DNA of 64,000 nucleotides. It comes from Synanceia verrucosa (taxonomy: Eukaryota > Chordata > Actinopteri > Perciformes > Synanceiidae). Position 1 is the stretch's first letter. Each line of letters opens with the position of its first letter. Made by a program: the position numbers and the translations under genes. The notes beneath the pieces were generated by a model that had not been told where the DNA came from, did not search any database, and saw only the letters and a list, made by a program, of their open reading frames with translations. Location: the NCBI GenBank assembly GCA_029721515.1, contig CM056568.1:2542001-2606000 (forward strand), given 5' to 3'. Shown one piece after another: positions 21,396-32,347 of the stretch.

Positions 21396-21401
21396 GTGTG
21401 T
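21345..21401 (+). repeat. (GT)n microsatellite
   Basis: More than 25 GT units with one CG interruption. Confidence 0.98.
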
Positions 21402-21581
21402 CGGGACACACTGGCTCATTCATACTGACATTAAGAACTTTCCTTTATCTCCCCTTCGACCTAGAAAGAGGCCCTGCAACAATCTGAGGCAGCTTAGCTC
21501 CCGTCGCACAATAAAGAATAATATGATTCCTGTTTACTCAGATATCAGCTGCTATCTCACAGCTCTACCCCTCATCCCAAT

Positions 21582-21641
<60 letters not shown>
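21582..21641 (+). repeat. (CA)n microsatellite
   Basis: About 29 CA units with one CG interruption. Confidence 0.98.
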
Positions 21642-21643
<2 letters not shown>

Positions 21644-21932
21644 CATCCCCCACCCCATAAGCCAATATCTGCAACAGTATATTAGACAGTTATCTGGCAT
21701 CTACAAATGTCAAGAGGAAGATAACGGCTGGCTTCTGGTGAGGTGGGGGTGGGGGGTGGCACACGGCAGAATGAACATATGCACAAATTTCTCTGCAAGA
21801 CAAGCAAAGTTCACTCTAACAGTTTTGAGAGATAGCGGCATGGAAGCAAGGCGCTGTCAGTCCTGATATCTTTGGTGGAGAAGAGCCACATTGTTTTGTG
21901 TGTGTGTGTATTATTGACGTCATGCGGACATA

Positions 21933-22786
21933 CACGAAATTGCCAAAAGTATTCCCTCACCCATCCGAATAATCAGAATCAGGTGTTCCAATCACTTTCA
22001 TGGCCACAGGTATGTAAAATCCTAGGCATGCAGACTGCTTTTACAAACATTTGTGAAAGAATGGGTCGCTCTCAGGAGCTCAGTGAATTCCAGCGTGGAA
22101 CTGTGATAGGATGCCACCTGTGCAACAAATCCAGTCGTGAAATTTCCTCGCTCCTAAATATTCCACAGTCAACTGTCAGCTGTATTATAAGAACGTGGAA
22201 GTGTTTGGGAATGACAGAAACTCAGCCACAAAGTGGTAGACCACATAAACTGACGGAGCGGGGTCAGTGGATGCTGAGGAGCATAGTGTGAAGAGGTCAC
22301 CAACTTTCTGCAGAGTCAATCACTACAGACCTCCAAACTTAATGTGGCCTTCAGATTAGCTCAAGAACAGTGCACAGAGAGCTTCATGGAATGGGTTTCC
22401 ATGGCCGAGCAGCTGCATCCAAGCCATACATCACCAAGTGCAATGCAAAGCCACCACTGGACTCTAGAGCAGTGGAGACCTCTGGAGGAACTCTGAATGC
22501 TTCAGCATACCAAGACATTTTGGACAATTCCAATTCCAAGCAAGGTCCATAAAGACATGGATGACAGAGTCTGGTGTGGATGAACTTGACTTGCCTGCAC
22601 AGAGTCCTGACCTTCCCATAAACACACTCCTAAACCTTGTGGACAGCCTTCCCACAAGAGTTGAAGCTGTTATAGCTGCAAATGGTGGACTGACGTCATA
22701 TTGAACGATATGGATTAGGAATGGGATGTCACTTAAGTTCATATGCAAGTCAAGGCAAGTGAGCGAATAGTTTTGGCAATATAGTG
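21933..22786 (+). mobile_element. Internally deleted Tc1-like element (854 bp)
   Basis: It is flanked by TA on both sides. The termini CACGAAATTGCCAAAA and the inverse of TTTTGGCAATATAGTG are imperfect inverted repeats of a widespread fish Tc1 family. Transposase coding is present in pieces, but the segments that would carry all three catalytic acidic residues are missing. The copy can therefore only move with help from elsewhere, if at all. Confidence 0.9.
22061..22446 (+). pseudogene. Tc1 transposase N-terminus, broken
   Basis: From ATG at 22061 the frame reads MGRSQELSEFQRGTVIG, SSREISSLLNIPQSTVSCII and TQPQSGRPHKLTERG. This is the bipartite helix-turn-helix DNA-binding region with the intervening GRP motif. 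A TGA at 22289-22291 and a TAA near 22340 interrupt it, but the same frame continues (SAESITTDLQT, SSRTVHRELHGMGFHGRAA) to KCNAK, where the first large deletion begins. Further fragments (LNASAYQDILDN at about 22490) follow the deletion. Confidence 0.9.
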
Positions 22787-23033
22787 TATTTGAGTTCACA
22801 CAGTCCCATTGTGAGGGATTCACCTTCCTTCTGGGGACAAAATGCATGCAAAATGCAACATTTACAATTTAGGGTGAAGACTTGTTGAAGGTTTAAGGTT
22901 AGGTAAGGTGCATTTTGTTTAGGGTGAGGATTATGATAATGCAGTGAAGTTTGCAGTGGTTATGGTTAGGGTATGTCTCCAGGAAATGGATGTAAGTCAT
23001 TGTAACGTACCTATAACCTGAGAAATAGACAAC
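22787..23033. other. Unassigned spacer
   Basis: AT-rich sequence with repeated GGTTAGGG-like words and no gene. Confidence 0.5.
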
Positions 23034-23060
23034 GTGTGTGTGTGTGTGTGTGTGTGTGTG
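23034..23060 (+). repeat. (GT)n microsatellite
   Basis: About 13 units. Confidence 0.97.
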
Positions 23061-23116
23061 CTTAGTTTATTTACAAAGCAGTGTTTCACAAAAAACACAT
23101 CTTTAGTGATTAAAAC

Positions 23117-23717
23117 CTGGAAAAGATTATCACTGTGGTGAGGCCTGGCTCAGGTTAAAAACTTTGAAAAACATGAATGAATACAACAACCACAGCTGAA
23201 AAAGTACCGCCACTGCTATATTTTTTTTTTTTGTTTTTTTGAGGACACAGGAGAGGTGGAGAGTGGGCCCAGTCTTGTCTCTTTAGAAACTTACCCCTAA
23301 TTTCCACTGGATTTGGAACGATGCCGATGTCTCCCATCATCTGTCGATACCCACCAGATCCGCCTGCTGCGGCTCCGCCGGACAGCTGGAATCGCGACGT
23401 TAGCACACGGCGCTGTGTGCCCTCCGACAAAAATAGAAGCTCTGTTGATTTGTTTTATGCCACCTCCACTGCTACAACTCCATCCTAGGCGAAACACTGA
23501 GCAGGCTGCAGATGGCAGGACAGTGCAACTGTTTTGAGAGCGGTGAAGAAGAACTGTGTCACAGCTAAAGGACCTAAACAGTAAATAGGTTCCTATTTTG
23601 ATGAATTACGTGTTATTGAATCGGAGAGACTGGACTCCAGTACTCACCGATACCAGCATTTTCGGCAGTATTGGAGACATTTCCGATACTGGTGTCAGAA
23701 TCGGAACAACTCTAATG
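23117..23717 (+). mobile_element. DNA-transposon fragment (hAT-like), family D copy 2
   Basis: It begins with the block shared with 11393-11450 (TCACTGTGGTGAGGCCTGGC) and ends with CCGATACTGG and CGGAACAACTCT, the inverse of the family D left terminus. Its interior is unusually GC- and CpG-rich (about 23290-23530). It has no confirmed left end and no transposase. Confidence 0.5.
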
Positions 23718-24149
23718 CTGAAGAGGTCAAAGGTCATCAACCAGGAGTGACTGGGAAACCGCAGGTCAAGCCCATAGACTGTGTTTAAAAAGTGGCCACA
23801 GTCACTTAATCAACTGAAATCAACCAGTTTTATGTTTTGGGAACCTACATTATTTGACACTAAGGTTTGTCTGTCAGTATCCAACTTAACAGAATGCTTA
23901 GCTCCTTCCAGTTGGAACACTTTATATTCCATCTTTGACCTTCAGAAATATGCTAAAAACCAATCAGGTGATAAACACAGCAGGATATTACCATATTATT
24001 AGACTCAGAGCATCATTACCAAAGTCATATTTTGGCAAAAATGCCTTACCCCATATATAACTTTTACTTGTTATGTAAACCAGTTCACACACCTTGTCTA
24101 TTACAATATAAATACAAGTGTGTTTGTGTGTGTTAAAAGGTGTGTTCTT

Positions 24150-24200
24150 TCTTCTTTTCTAAAAACCTTGAAAAATGACTTGGACAATTATGCTATGAGG
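24150..24200 (+). repeat. Diverged MITE end
   Basis: AACCTTGAAAAATGACTTGG and the following bases resemble the right inverted repeat of the MITE at 12752-12887. Confidence 0.4.
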
Positions 24201-24511
24201 CTAACGACATGAAGAGTCGCCAGAGACAGGGTTGATGTGTTTCTCACTGTCACATTACATGTTAATATGAGCATCCATAACGAAGCAGGATCTCACTCCT
24301 TACAGAGGATGTGTAGTTAATAGAGCCAGAGCTGGAAGGTCACTACTTGACAGGTTTTAGCTTAGCACAAAGCTCACTGTGTCTCCATTATGCATCATTT
24401 TATTAGCTGCAAGAACTGCAAGCAACTCTCCATAAGTAGTTTCCTCAGAAGATGCTCTGTCAGTCTGAGTCTGGCTCTCAGATTCATTAACTGAAGCGGG
24501 CAGCGCTGTAT

Positions 24512-24516
<5 letters not shown>

Positions 24517-24551
<35 letters not shown>
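24517..24551 (+). repeat. (CA)n microsatellite
   Basis: About 17 units. Confidence 0.97.
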
Positions 24552-24553
<2 letters not shown>

Positions 24554-25059
24554 TGCCAGTGAAGGTGTCATTTCAGGCTCTGTTTCAGTGGCTGCACCCT
24601 GCCTGCATTTTGCTTGTGCGATCATGCCTGGCTGGATATAGACATTGTCATTAAAATGTTGGGGAACCTTTTGTTTTATTTCTTGGCAGTGGATCAACAA
24701 GCATTGACGTACCTAATTCCTCAAATGTGAACAAGGTTACGTTTGCACATCGCGCTGTTATTCATGAGCACCTCGACAAGGTTTGCAGCTCCCTCCAAAA
24801 GCACAAAAAGCTGTTCCGATGCCAAACAACAGAGAGGTGAACGGAGACATCGCTCCCAAAACATTTCAACTTGTGACAGCTGAATATTGGAGACTACAGG
24901 GCCCCCTGGCATTTCAAATAATGCCCCTCTCTTCTATTTACTTCTTTTTGTCCTGCTGGTGTTTTCTTGCCATCCCTCCCTCCCTCCTTCCATCCATCCC
25001 CTGCCCGTCAAATGTGTCCACAGAGAGAGAAGCTGAGCGCCTGTCATGTTCGCAGCATA

Positions 25060-25160
25060 ACGCCTCCTTACTCATTATGCACCAGTGACATCATTACAAA
25101 AGCAATCACAGGGCTGTGATAAATGGCATGCTAATTAAAAAGACAGGCTGACAAAATAAC
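25060..25160. promoter_or_regulatory. Candidate conserved non-coding element
   Basis: A non-repetitive segment with CATGCTAATTAAAAAGACAG and CAGGGCTGTGATAAATGGC. The balanced composition and homeodomain/POU-like words resemble vertebrate conserved enhancers. This is inference only. Confidence 0.25.
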
Positions 25161-25305
25161 TAACAAATGTGTAAGCTGGTCCTGTGCAGCACTGCACACA
25201 CACAAATATGTGGCAAACTGCTGTTTTTTTTTTTTTTGTTTTTTTTTTACTTTTGTTTCCAACATGTTGTGCATCTGCATGGACCATTAGGAAACATGCT
25301 GCTCA

Positions 25306-25932
25306 GTGTTCAGGAGTTGTGTTAGTTATTGAAAAATAGTAACTAGTTACAGTTACTAGTATTTCTTCAAAAAGTAACTCAATTACTTTGTTGATCATTT
25401 ACACCAAAAAGTAACACGTCACTGTTGAAAGTACCTTTTTAGTTCCTTGCAGCGAGACGTACAACAAAGCATGTAGCTACTGTTTACGTCAGTAACAGGT
25501 AGCATGAATTCTAGGTGTGGTTGGTGAGATTAATTCAACTCTCCAAGGTGGAGACTACAAAGGTTGTGATTTAAATTCTGACTTGGAGAGTGGAAATTCT
25601 GATATTTGTGTGCAACTTGAACGCATCATGAGTCCACACACACAAACTCTGGGCTCCCAATGCTGCTACAATGACACTAATCCTCTGTTTTACCAGCAAT
25701 GTTTGTCTCCTTATGCTGTTAAAGTCGGGGGATGTAAGGGGACATGTCCCCCCGTCCATAGAGACATCTGAGGGCATGAATGAAAGCAATCTGAATTCAT
25801 CAATCAGGAAATCATTTACCACGTAATGGACAAACGCACCACATTGTAACAGTAACCATGTTTATTTATTTAAAAAGTAATGCATTAGAGTATTGGTTAC
25901 TGTCAAAAGTAATGCCCAACACTGGTGTTCAG
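25306..25932 (+). mobile_element. hAT non-autonomous element with perfect 8-bp target duplication
   Basis: The body is 25314-25924. GTGTTCAG occurs immediately before (25306-25313) and after (25925-25932), an exact 8-bp duplication as expected for hAT. The right end GCCCAACACTG is the common fish hAT terminus; the left end is diverged. The interior holds GTAACTAGTTAC words near the left end and, from about 25460, the family A sequence shared with copies at 3.6 and 36.8 kb. Confidence 0.85.
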
Positions 25933-26462
25933 TAACCCAGAATTTATTAGAATTTAATTTTGTTAATGGTGCATGTTTTGGGAAGTGACACTGTACTTTC
26001 TGCCCAGCAACAGAACAACAGAACCTTGACGTGTTCTGTGCTATAAAGTTGAAATGAAAAATGTGTTTTCATCCACCTGTTTTACATGCACAAAGAGTGG
26101 GAAAAAGGAAAAGAAAAAAGATGAAAAAATGATGAACATTGATTAAGACAATGACAAAGTGCACACATGAGCAGATTGTACATGTTCCTCAGCGTATTCT
26201 CATGCAACCATTCGTATCATACTGTACCTTACAAATATTTATTCTTCATTTCTAGGGTTTTAGTAAGGAGGTGCAATTTTCACTCCCATTTTTTTTTCAA
26301 AATAAACTGCAATCTTCACAGGAAACAATTTAATTAGGATAAAGAAAAGATGATATTGGTCAAAGAAATGATTGTGGATAGTTATACTAAACCGGAAGAC
26401 TTAAGCCCGTGACTTAAGCATCTTCTGACTTTTGACCCACCCTGCCCCTCCCTATACACAGA

Positions 26463-26490
26463 TTAACTCATTGAGTGCCAGCCCTTTTAT
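26463..26490 (+). repeat. piggyBac-type MITE terminus, partial
   Basis: TTAACTCATTGAGTGCCAGC and the next bases match the left end of the piggyBac-type MITEs, but the similarity stops after about 28 bp and no matching right end was found. Confidence 0.45.
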
Positions 26491-26910
26491 AAGCGGCAAT
26501 TTTCACATCCCACACAGAATAAAGAGGGTTGCTGCAAGTGTGAAATATCAGTGGAACAGACGTAAAATGAGAATTTCTGAAATTCCAAGAATCACTTGTG
26601 TCATAGCATTACCTAAAACTGCTGATTTATTCAGGGGATTATTATTTTTTTATTATTATTCATGGGGAACATGCTGACAACACTTTGCTCTTCATTGTGT
26701 TAATGGAGCACAATGGGGTGTGTTGCACAGCTGTCATTTCATCCACATTTATGGTTATAGCCAATAAGATGTAATCAGAATGAGCCAGATTGGTCATGTT
26801 CATCATCCTGTTATGGCTCATTTTGGGACATTATTAACTTTTATTCTCATTTCAGAGTCTAGATCACCATTTACCTTTATATATTTGACTGACTTCTTGA
26901 TGTATACTGC

Positions 26911-26916
<6 letters not shown>

Positions 26917-26978
<62 letters not shown>
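26917..26978 (+). repeat. (TA)n microsatellite
   Basis: About 31 uninterrupted TA units. Confidence 0.98.
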
Positions 26979-26980
<2 letters not shown>

Positions 26981-27024
26981 CATATATCCCCATTAAAAAT
27001 ATAGTTTTTTTTTACTAAAATATA

Positions 27025-27080
27025 TTTATTGTTGTTATCCATGGATTTTCAAATTTACTGTTTTACAAAAAAGCAGAACA
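27025..27080 (+). repeat. Dispersed repeat shared with 60.55 kb
   Basis: TTCAAATTTACTGTTTTACA and flanks recur at about 60575-60610. Both copies lie near TA tracts. Unclassified. Confidence 0.5.
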
Positions 27081-27899
27081 AAATATGAAAGCACAAAGCA
27101 GTTTGTTCAGGTTCAGGATTGTTGGAGTTTTTTGAAGAAGAACATGTATGGATTAAATCTCGTCTGTTGCTCTTTGTTCACAGTTCCACCTCCAGAGGAT
27201 TTCTTTTCTGTATTTTCATTAGTTGGGAGAGTGAGGATATTAAAGCTTAGGAGGTTTTAGGTACCAAAGGGCCCTGAGTCTTTTGACCTTTTCAGCGCTC
27301 GTAGCTGCTGTTGTCTTTGGGTGTGAAGGAATTAAAGGCTCACACAGGGATAGCCTGTCTAATCTAATCAGTGTGAATCAGGGAGAAGAGTTCCTGAGGT
27401 GTGGGAGGCTCCAATATGAGACGTGGGACTATATATACACACCCTCTTTAGGTTTCTGCAAAGGGCATCTCTTATTCAATTGACTGTAGACTGGAAATAT
27501 GCCGGAGTTGAAAATCCACCTTTAAATATTCTTCAGGTGGGTGTTGTCTCTTGTCTCATTTAGTTTTTCTAATTCTAATTCAATGAGCCAGAACTGTCCA
27601 TCTGAATAATAAATGGAATAAAGAACAATAATAATGACTGAATTATTTTCTAATATGGCACACTTTAAAATACAGAGAAATCTCAGCGGAACAAGAATAA
27701 AACAATTTTTAAGAAAACCATCCAATAAAAAGTGTTAAATAGATTAAATAGAACTATAAACAAAACATTTACACATTCAAGTTAGAAGTTATCAAAATTA
27801 CTACAACATTATAGCCATTAAAAACCCTAAGGGAAGGTTGGGATTCAACTCTATTATCAATACTAGTATCTAGTACTCTATTATCTCATTATCTCTATT
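27081..27899. other. Unassigned stretch
   Basis: AT-rich sequence with no recognised gene or element end. Confidence 0.5.
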
Positions 27900-28232
27900 A
27901 ACTCGTGGTGTGGGGACATACGGACTGTTTATAAGCATTGTTCACCAGATGTGGAATTTCTACTGCTGAAATGCCATCCCTATTTCCTACCGAGGGAATT
28001 CACTGCTGTGTTTTTTGCCACTGTTTATATCCCCCTGGGAGCTAACCCCATGGCAGCACTCAGCAAACTCCATGATGTCATCAGCACGTTAGAGACGGCT
28101 CATCCTGATGCCGTTTTCATCACAGCAGGTGATTTCAATCAGTGCAAACTACGGACTGTATTCCCTAAATATCATCAACATGTGGACATTCCTAACCGTG
28201 ATAAAAACACCCTGGACCATGTTTATAGTAAA
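27900..28232 (+). pseudogene. LINE endonuclease fragment
   Basis: A single open frame encodes REFTAVFFATVYIPLGANP, HPDAVFITAGDFNQCKLRT and RDKNTLDHVYS: the middle of an endonuclease related to, but distinct from, the one at the window start. GDFN and TLDH motifs are intact; the SDH motif and everything after it is missing. Similarity ends at about 28232, where the frame continues only by chance to 28295. Both ends are truncated and no RT follows. Confidence 0.85.
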
Positions 28233-28380
28233 GGCTGGAATATACTTCTCCAACGGCATAATACGGTATCCAACTCCTTAGCTACAATAACGTGAAATGC
28301 ACCTCCTCGCAATTCGCCTTAATATCGCAGACAAAAGCATGGGAAAATACTATTTTATGATTTAATTATTTGTGAAGGAG

Positions 28381-28762
28381 ATAGAAGAGGGGCGTAGTAG
28401 TGGTGTAGTAGTTAGCACTGTCGCCTCACAGCAAGAAGGTACTGGGTTCGATTCCCGGCCCGGGGCCTTTCTGTGTGGAGTTTGCATGTTCTCCTCATGT
28501 CTGGGTGCGTTCTCTCTGGTACTCCGGCTTCCTCCCACCATCCAAAAACATGCATGGGGATTAGGTTAACTGGCTAATTTAAATTGCCCTTGGGTGTGAA
28601 TGTGAGCGTGAGTGGTTGTCTGTCTTTGTGTGTCCTGTGATGAACTGGAGACTTGTCCAGGGTGTACCCTGCCTTTCACCCTAAGACAGCTAGGATAGAC
28701 TTCAGCGCCCCCAAAGACCCTATAAGAGGTAGAAAATGGATGGATGGATGGAAATAGAAGAG
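28381..28762 (+). mobile_element. V-SINE type SINE, copy 2, with target duplication
   Basis: The body is 28390-28753, close to copy 1 in sequence: A box (GTGGTGTAGTAGTTAGCAC), B box (GGTTCGATTCC), central V-SINE block and an ATGG tail. A 9-bp duplication ATAGAAGAG lies at 28381-28389 and 28754-28762. Confidence 0.92.
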
Positions 28763-29309
28763 AAGAACGTTGGTTGCTTACAGTTTTTTAAAGCTCCTCT
28801 AAAGATTGCAAATAACAGATGTTCTTCTCAACATAAAATTGGATAATAGCGAATGCAAACCATCAACTTTGGATATGTTCTGTGAAAATGTACCCCAGCC
28901 ATAATTACTAAATAAATTAAATAGAGTTTTTGAGCAAGTTGAATGTATTTCACTTGCGTTTCACAAGGTGAATCGATACTTTAGTTCCTGTCTTGTCCAC
29001 GCTGCTGTGTAGCTGACCTGTCTGTCTGGTTCTGTGTAGGGCGAGGGGCTGCATTTCACGGCAACTAGAGGACCAGTCGCAGCCCTTGCTGTCTCTGTTT
29101 TCCCTTGACGGACTGACAGACAGTTAAAAAATATTTCCTGCACCCGGAGAGGAACGAGAGGCTCTCCATGAGGCTCCCCGCCAACGTAGAGGTTTCTCCG
29201 TGTCTGCCTACAGCAATTTATGGAGTACTATAAATTGGCCTTTACATACGTGGTGCATACAGGGCTGCACCCTGCCTCACCAGCACCATCAGCCCCACAG
29301 ATAACCTGC

Positions 29310-29445
29310 TATCGACATAATGTCGATGTGTTCTGTTATGAAATTAACATGGTAGCGCGATTAATCAGTGTTAAAGCGCTAATTTGCACCGCTATAACGC
29401 TACTTGGACAAACTGCCTGAAATGTGTTGCCAGAGACAAACTGGC
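29310..29445 (+). mobile_element. hAT fragment
   Basis: ACAAACTGCCTGAAATG and GTTGCCAGAGAC match 52380-52425. The preceding GCGCGATTAATCAGTGTTAA is typical of fish hAT termini with GCGTTAA words. The end itself was not located. Confidence 0.45.
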
Positions 29446-29660
29446 AGGCAGGAAGACTATCTCTCTTCCCAGTTCTCCCACTATCCTCTCACTCCGCCCT
29501 CGTCACCTAAGCAACCAATCACAGTCTGCCACCCTCCTTTCTCTTCCACCAATCAGTCATTAGCTGTCAAATTTATTAGCGTTTTCCGCTCTGCTGTTTT
29601 CTTGCTGTTATCCAGCTAAAACTCGTTCTCTCCTCCACTAACCACCACAGTTCCGCTCCC

Positions 29661-29915
29661 ATGGCTCACATTGCTTCAGCTGGTTCACCCACCATGCCTC
29701 AGGACGCCCTGCTGTCCAGCTTGCACGCCCTGACCAGGTTGGTCCACGCCATCGACTCACGCCTGCAGTCATTAGAACATGGTCAAAATTCTGCATTCAC
29801 CCAGCCTCAGTCTCTGCTTGCTGCATGCGCTGCAGCATCTGTGATCCCCTCACCCACATTAGATAGGCCATACATTTGTTTTTCTGTTAGCTTTTTATGG
29901 GTTTTTGAGGATTAG
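29661..29915 (+). CDS. Small frame of unknown nature, possibly gag-like
   Basis: An 84-codon frame starts ATGGCTCACATTGCTTC. Residues 1-60 are helix-friendly (LLSSLHALTRLVHAIDSRL) with proline/serine around them, and composition is more coding-like than its surroundings. It then runs into a non-coding-looking tail. Retrotransposon gag starts can look like this, but no pol follows; downstream lies a degenerate repeat. I do not recognise the protein, and it may be noise or a first exon. Confidence 0.2.
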   Translation: MAHIASAGSPTMPQDALLSSLHALTRLVHAIDSRLQSLEHGQNSAFTQPQSLLAACAAASVIPSPTLDRPYICFSVSFLWVFED

Positions 29916-30382
29916 TGGATTCACTCCCTCTTCAAATCTATTTAATTCAGCTAAAGACATTTGTTTGTCTGATTGACCATCTCATTATTGTTTGCTCCTT
30001 ACACTCTTACGGTAAAGGAGCTTGTAACATCATCATCGCTCCTACCAGGTCCCCGTTTTGCCACTATAAAGCATCATTAAATATTTTGAGCTCTTTTTTT
30101 TTTTTTTTTTGCCAATTCACATCACCTTTTTTTCTGACTCCAAGCAATCATTCCATGTTTTCGGGCAACTCCTTTACTTTTAGCTGCCATGCAAGGCATC
30201 TCATCTGATTCACTTCAGCAAATGGGGTGTTGGTCATCTACCGCTTATTCCTCCTACATTTGTCCAGACTCAAACTCTGTATTGGCTGCTCAACAATCTC
30301 TCAAGCCTTAACTGTGGTAAGCATTTCTGGTGGTGGTATCTCCATTTGGTGGTTGCTCCTCCAGCTCTGCATTTTCACGGCT

Positions 30383-30600
30383 AACATTGCAGTCTCTAGT
30401 CTCTCTCTCCGCTGCACAGCATTGCGGTGTCCACTGCTTAGCATTGCAGTTGCTATTCTCTCTCCTACAAACAGCATTGTGGATTCCACGGCATAGCATT
30501 GCGGTTTTCGCTGCAGCCTTGTAGTCTTCATTTCTCTCCATCACATAGCATTGTGGTTTCCTCTGCATAGCATTGCAGTCTCCACTCCCTCTCCACTGCA
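30383..30600 (+). repeat. Irregular AGCATTG repeat
   Basis: AGCATTGYRGT or close variants occur at about 30383, 30419, 30443, 30474, 30497, 30547 and 30568, spaced 21-50 bp apart with C/T-rich spacers. It behaves like a degenerate minisatellite. The minus-strand frames through it are a by-product. Confidence 0.6.
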
Positions 30601-30906
30601 TAGTTTGGAGGTCTCTCACATCCCATAACAAAACTTTGGGTCTAGTTGTTCTGACTAAAGCCTAAATGGCCTACATGGATAAGAAGAAGCCTTACAACAA
30701 AGAGACCTGGCCAAACGTCCGCCAGATCTGGTACTTCACACCTAGGTGTGAACTCTGGTTTAAATCCAAACACTTGCTGTTGATTGGGGGAACCCCTAGG
30801 AACCCCTGCTGCACTGTCTCCAAGTCGGTGCCTTTCCTTTGTGACACTGTGAGTTGCGACAGGAGGCACATACAGATGTTTTTTTTCCCCAGGAAAGGCG
30901 CAGTCT

Positions 30907-30910
<4 letters not shown>

Positions 30911-30969
<59 letters not shown>
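30911..30969 (+). repeat. (TA)n microsatellite
   Basis: About 29 TA units. Confidence 0.98.
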
Positions 30970-30971
<2 letters not shown>

Positions 30972-32209
30972 GCATAAGCTTATTTGATTATTGCTTAATT
31001 GCAACAGACCGCTGAGTCCTGCTTGTGCTTGTGTTTTAATTCACGGTAGTGATTATGCTTGCCTCACTACGTGAAGTTAGTCTATTAGCTGTGGCCGCGG
31101 TGTGTAAAGCCAATAACTGTAATAACTGGTTAAAAGTCCAGTATCGAGACCGATGAGCCCGTCAGCTTGATCAACCCTCGTGGCCCCGGTCATATCCGGG
31201 TACGCTCGGGTGAAGTAGCCGCCACAGTGGTCATGTCCGCTTCCCGCCCCTTTTTCCACACACACACACGGATGGACACATCCGTATATGCTTGTTTATT
31301 GCTTTGTAGATATAGTGCTGATAGTTGCTTGTTTGTTTAGTTGGTGTCTGAGCGCTTCATCCATTTAGTTTAGTTTTCAAAGTTTGAGTAATTTCCTGTT
31401 GGTACTTTTGACTCTTCAGGTAGAGTGAATTTGTTGTTTAATTTAACTTAAGTAATATTTTATGGATTTTTGGATTTGGATTTTTCCTCATCCAAGAGTG
31501 AATTTAATTTGTACTTTGTTTTATGCTTTCCTCAGTTGAATGATTTTCATTTGTACTTTGCTCAATATTATCATTAAAATCTGAGGTGTTGTTACTTTCT
31601 CTTTCCCATTTGTGCAGCAGCACACTACTACATGTAAGTGATCAACCATGTGAATATTTGAAAATGGCCTTCTGAACCTATTAGCGGGGCAGCAGGTGCT
31701 TTCTAACCCATATCTATGAGGCCAATAACCACTGATTACGCCCACTCCATATGCTGATAGGCTACCATTCAAAATGGGTGCTCAGACTTAGTGGAGCCTA
31801 AGATAAAATAATATAAGATAAGATAAACCTTTATTCGTCTCACAGATGAATGTGATTTATTATTTGATTTAAAAAATATGAACTAAAAAGGAAATGGATC
31901 TGGCATTACCTCAAAAAGCTGCTATTATTCAGATTCTCATTTTATATTACTGCATCTCTATTCACTTAATGAGGAATTACTCCTTGATATTCACTTCCTC
32001 GATGTGTCCAACATCAAATGCAAAACACAATCTTCCTGTCTGGCCATGGGTTGGCTCTCTGTCTTTAGGTAATGCAGTGTAGAAATGGACATCTATTGAT
32101 ATGGAAAGCTGCAAATTATTCATATTTGGCATGGTTCAAATTACACATATAAAGAAAACTCCGGTTTCCAGTTTGTATCAACAGTTTTGAAGAAACAAAA
32201 GACCAAAGG
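30970..32209. other. Mostly unassigned
   Basis: A CpG-richer patch lies at about 31140-31250. A short fish LINE-like tail motif (TAAGATAAGATAAACCTTTA) occurs at 31812-31850, probably an antisense 3' end. No gene recognised. Confidence 0.4.
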
Positions 32210-32298
32210 ATACAAATATTGATTTTTTTTTTTTTTTTTAAAAAAAGCAAAAATCAGCAACTCCTCAAACACATGTACACCACCCCACACCAACACGA

Positions 32299-32301
<3 letters not shown>

Positions 32302-32345
<44 letters not shown>
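32302..32345 (+). repeat. (CA)n microsatellite
   Basis: About 22 units. Confidence 0.98.

Positions 32346-32347
<2 letters not shown>

Noticed and set aside
21221..21660. Long frames rich in Val-Cys or Thr-His
   Set aside because: Translations of (GT)n and (CA)n microsatellites.
28232..28295. Continuation of the LINE endonuclease
   Set aside because: Residues after DHVYS do not fit the family; the frame stays open by chance.
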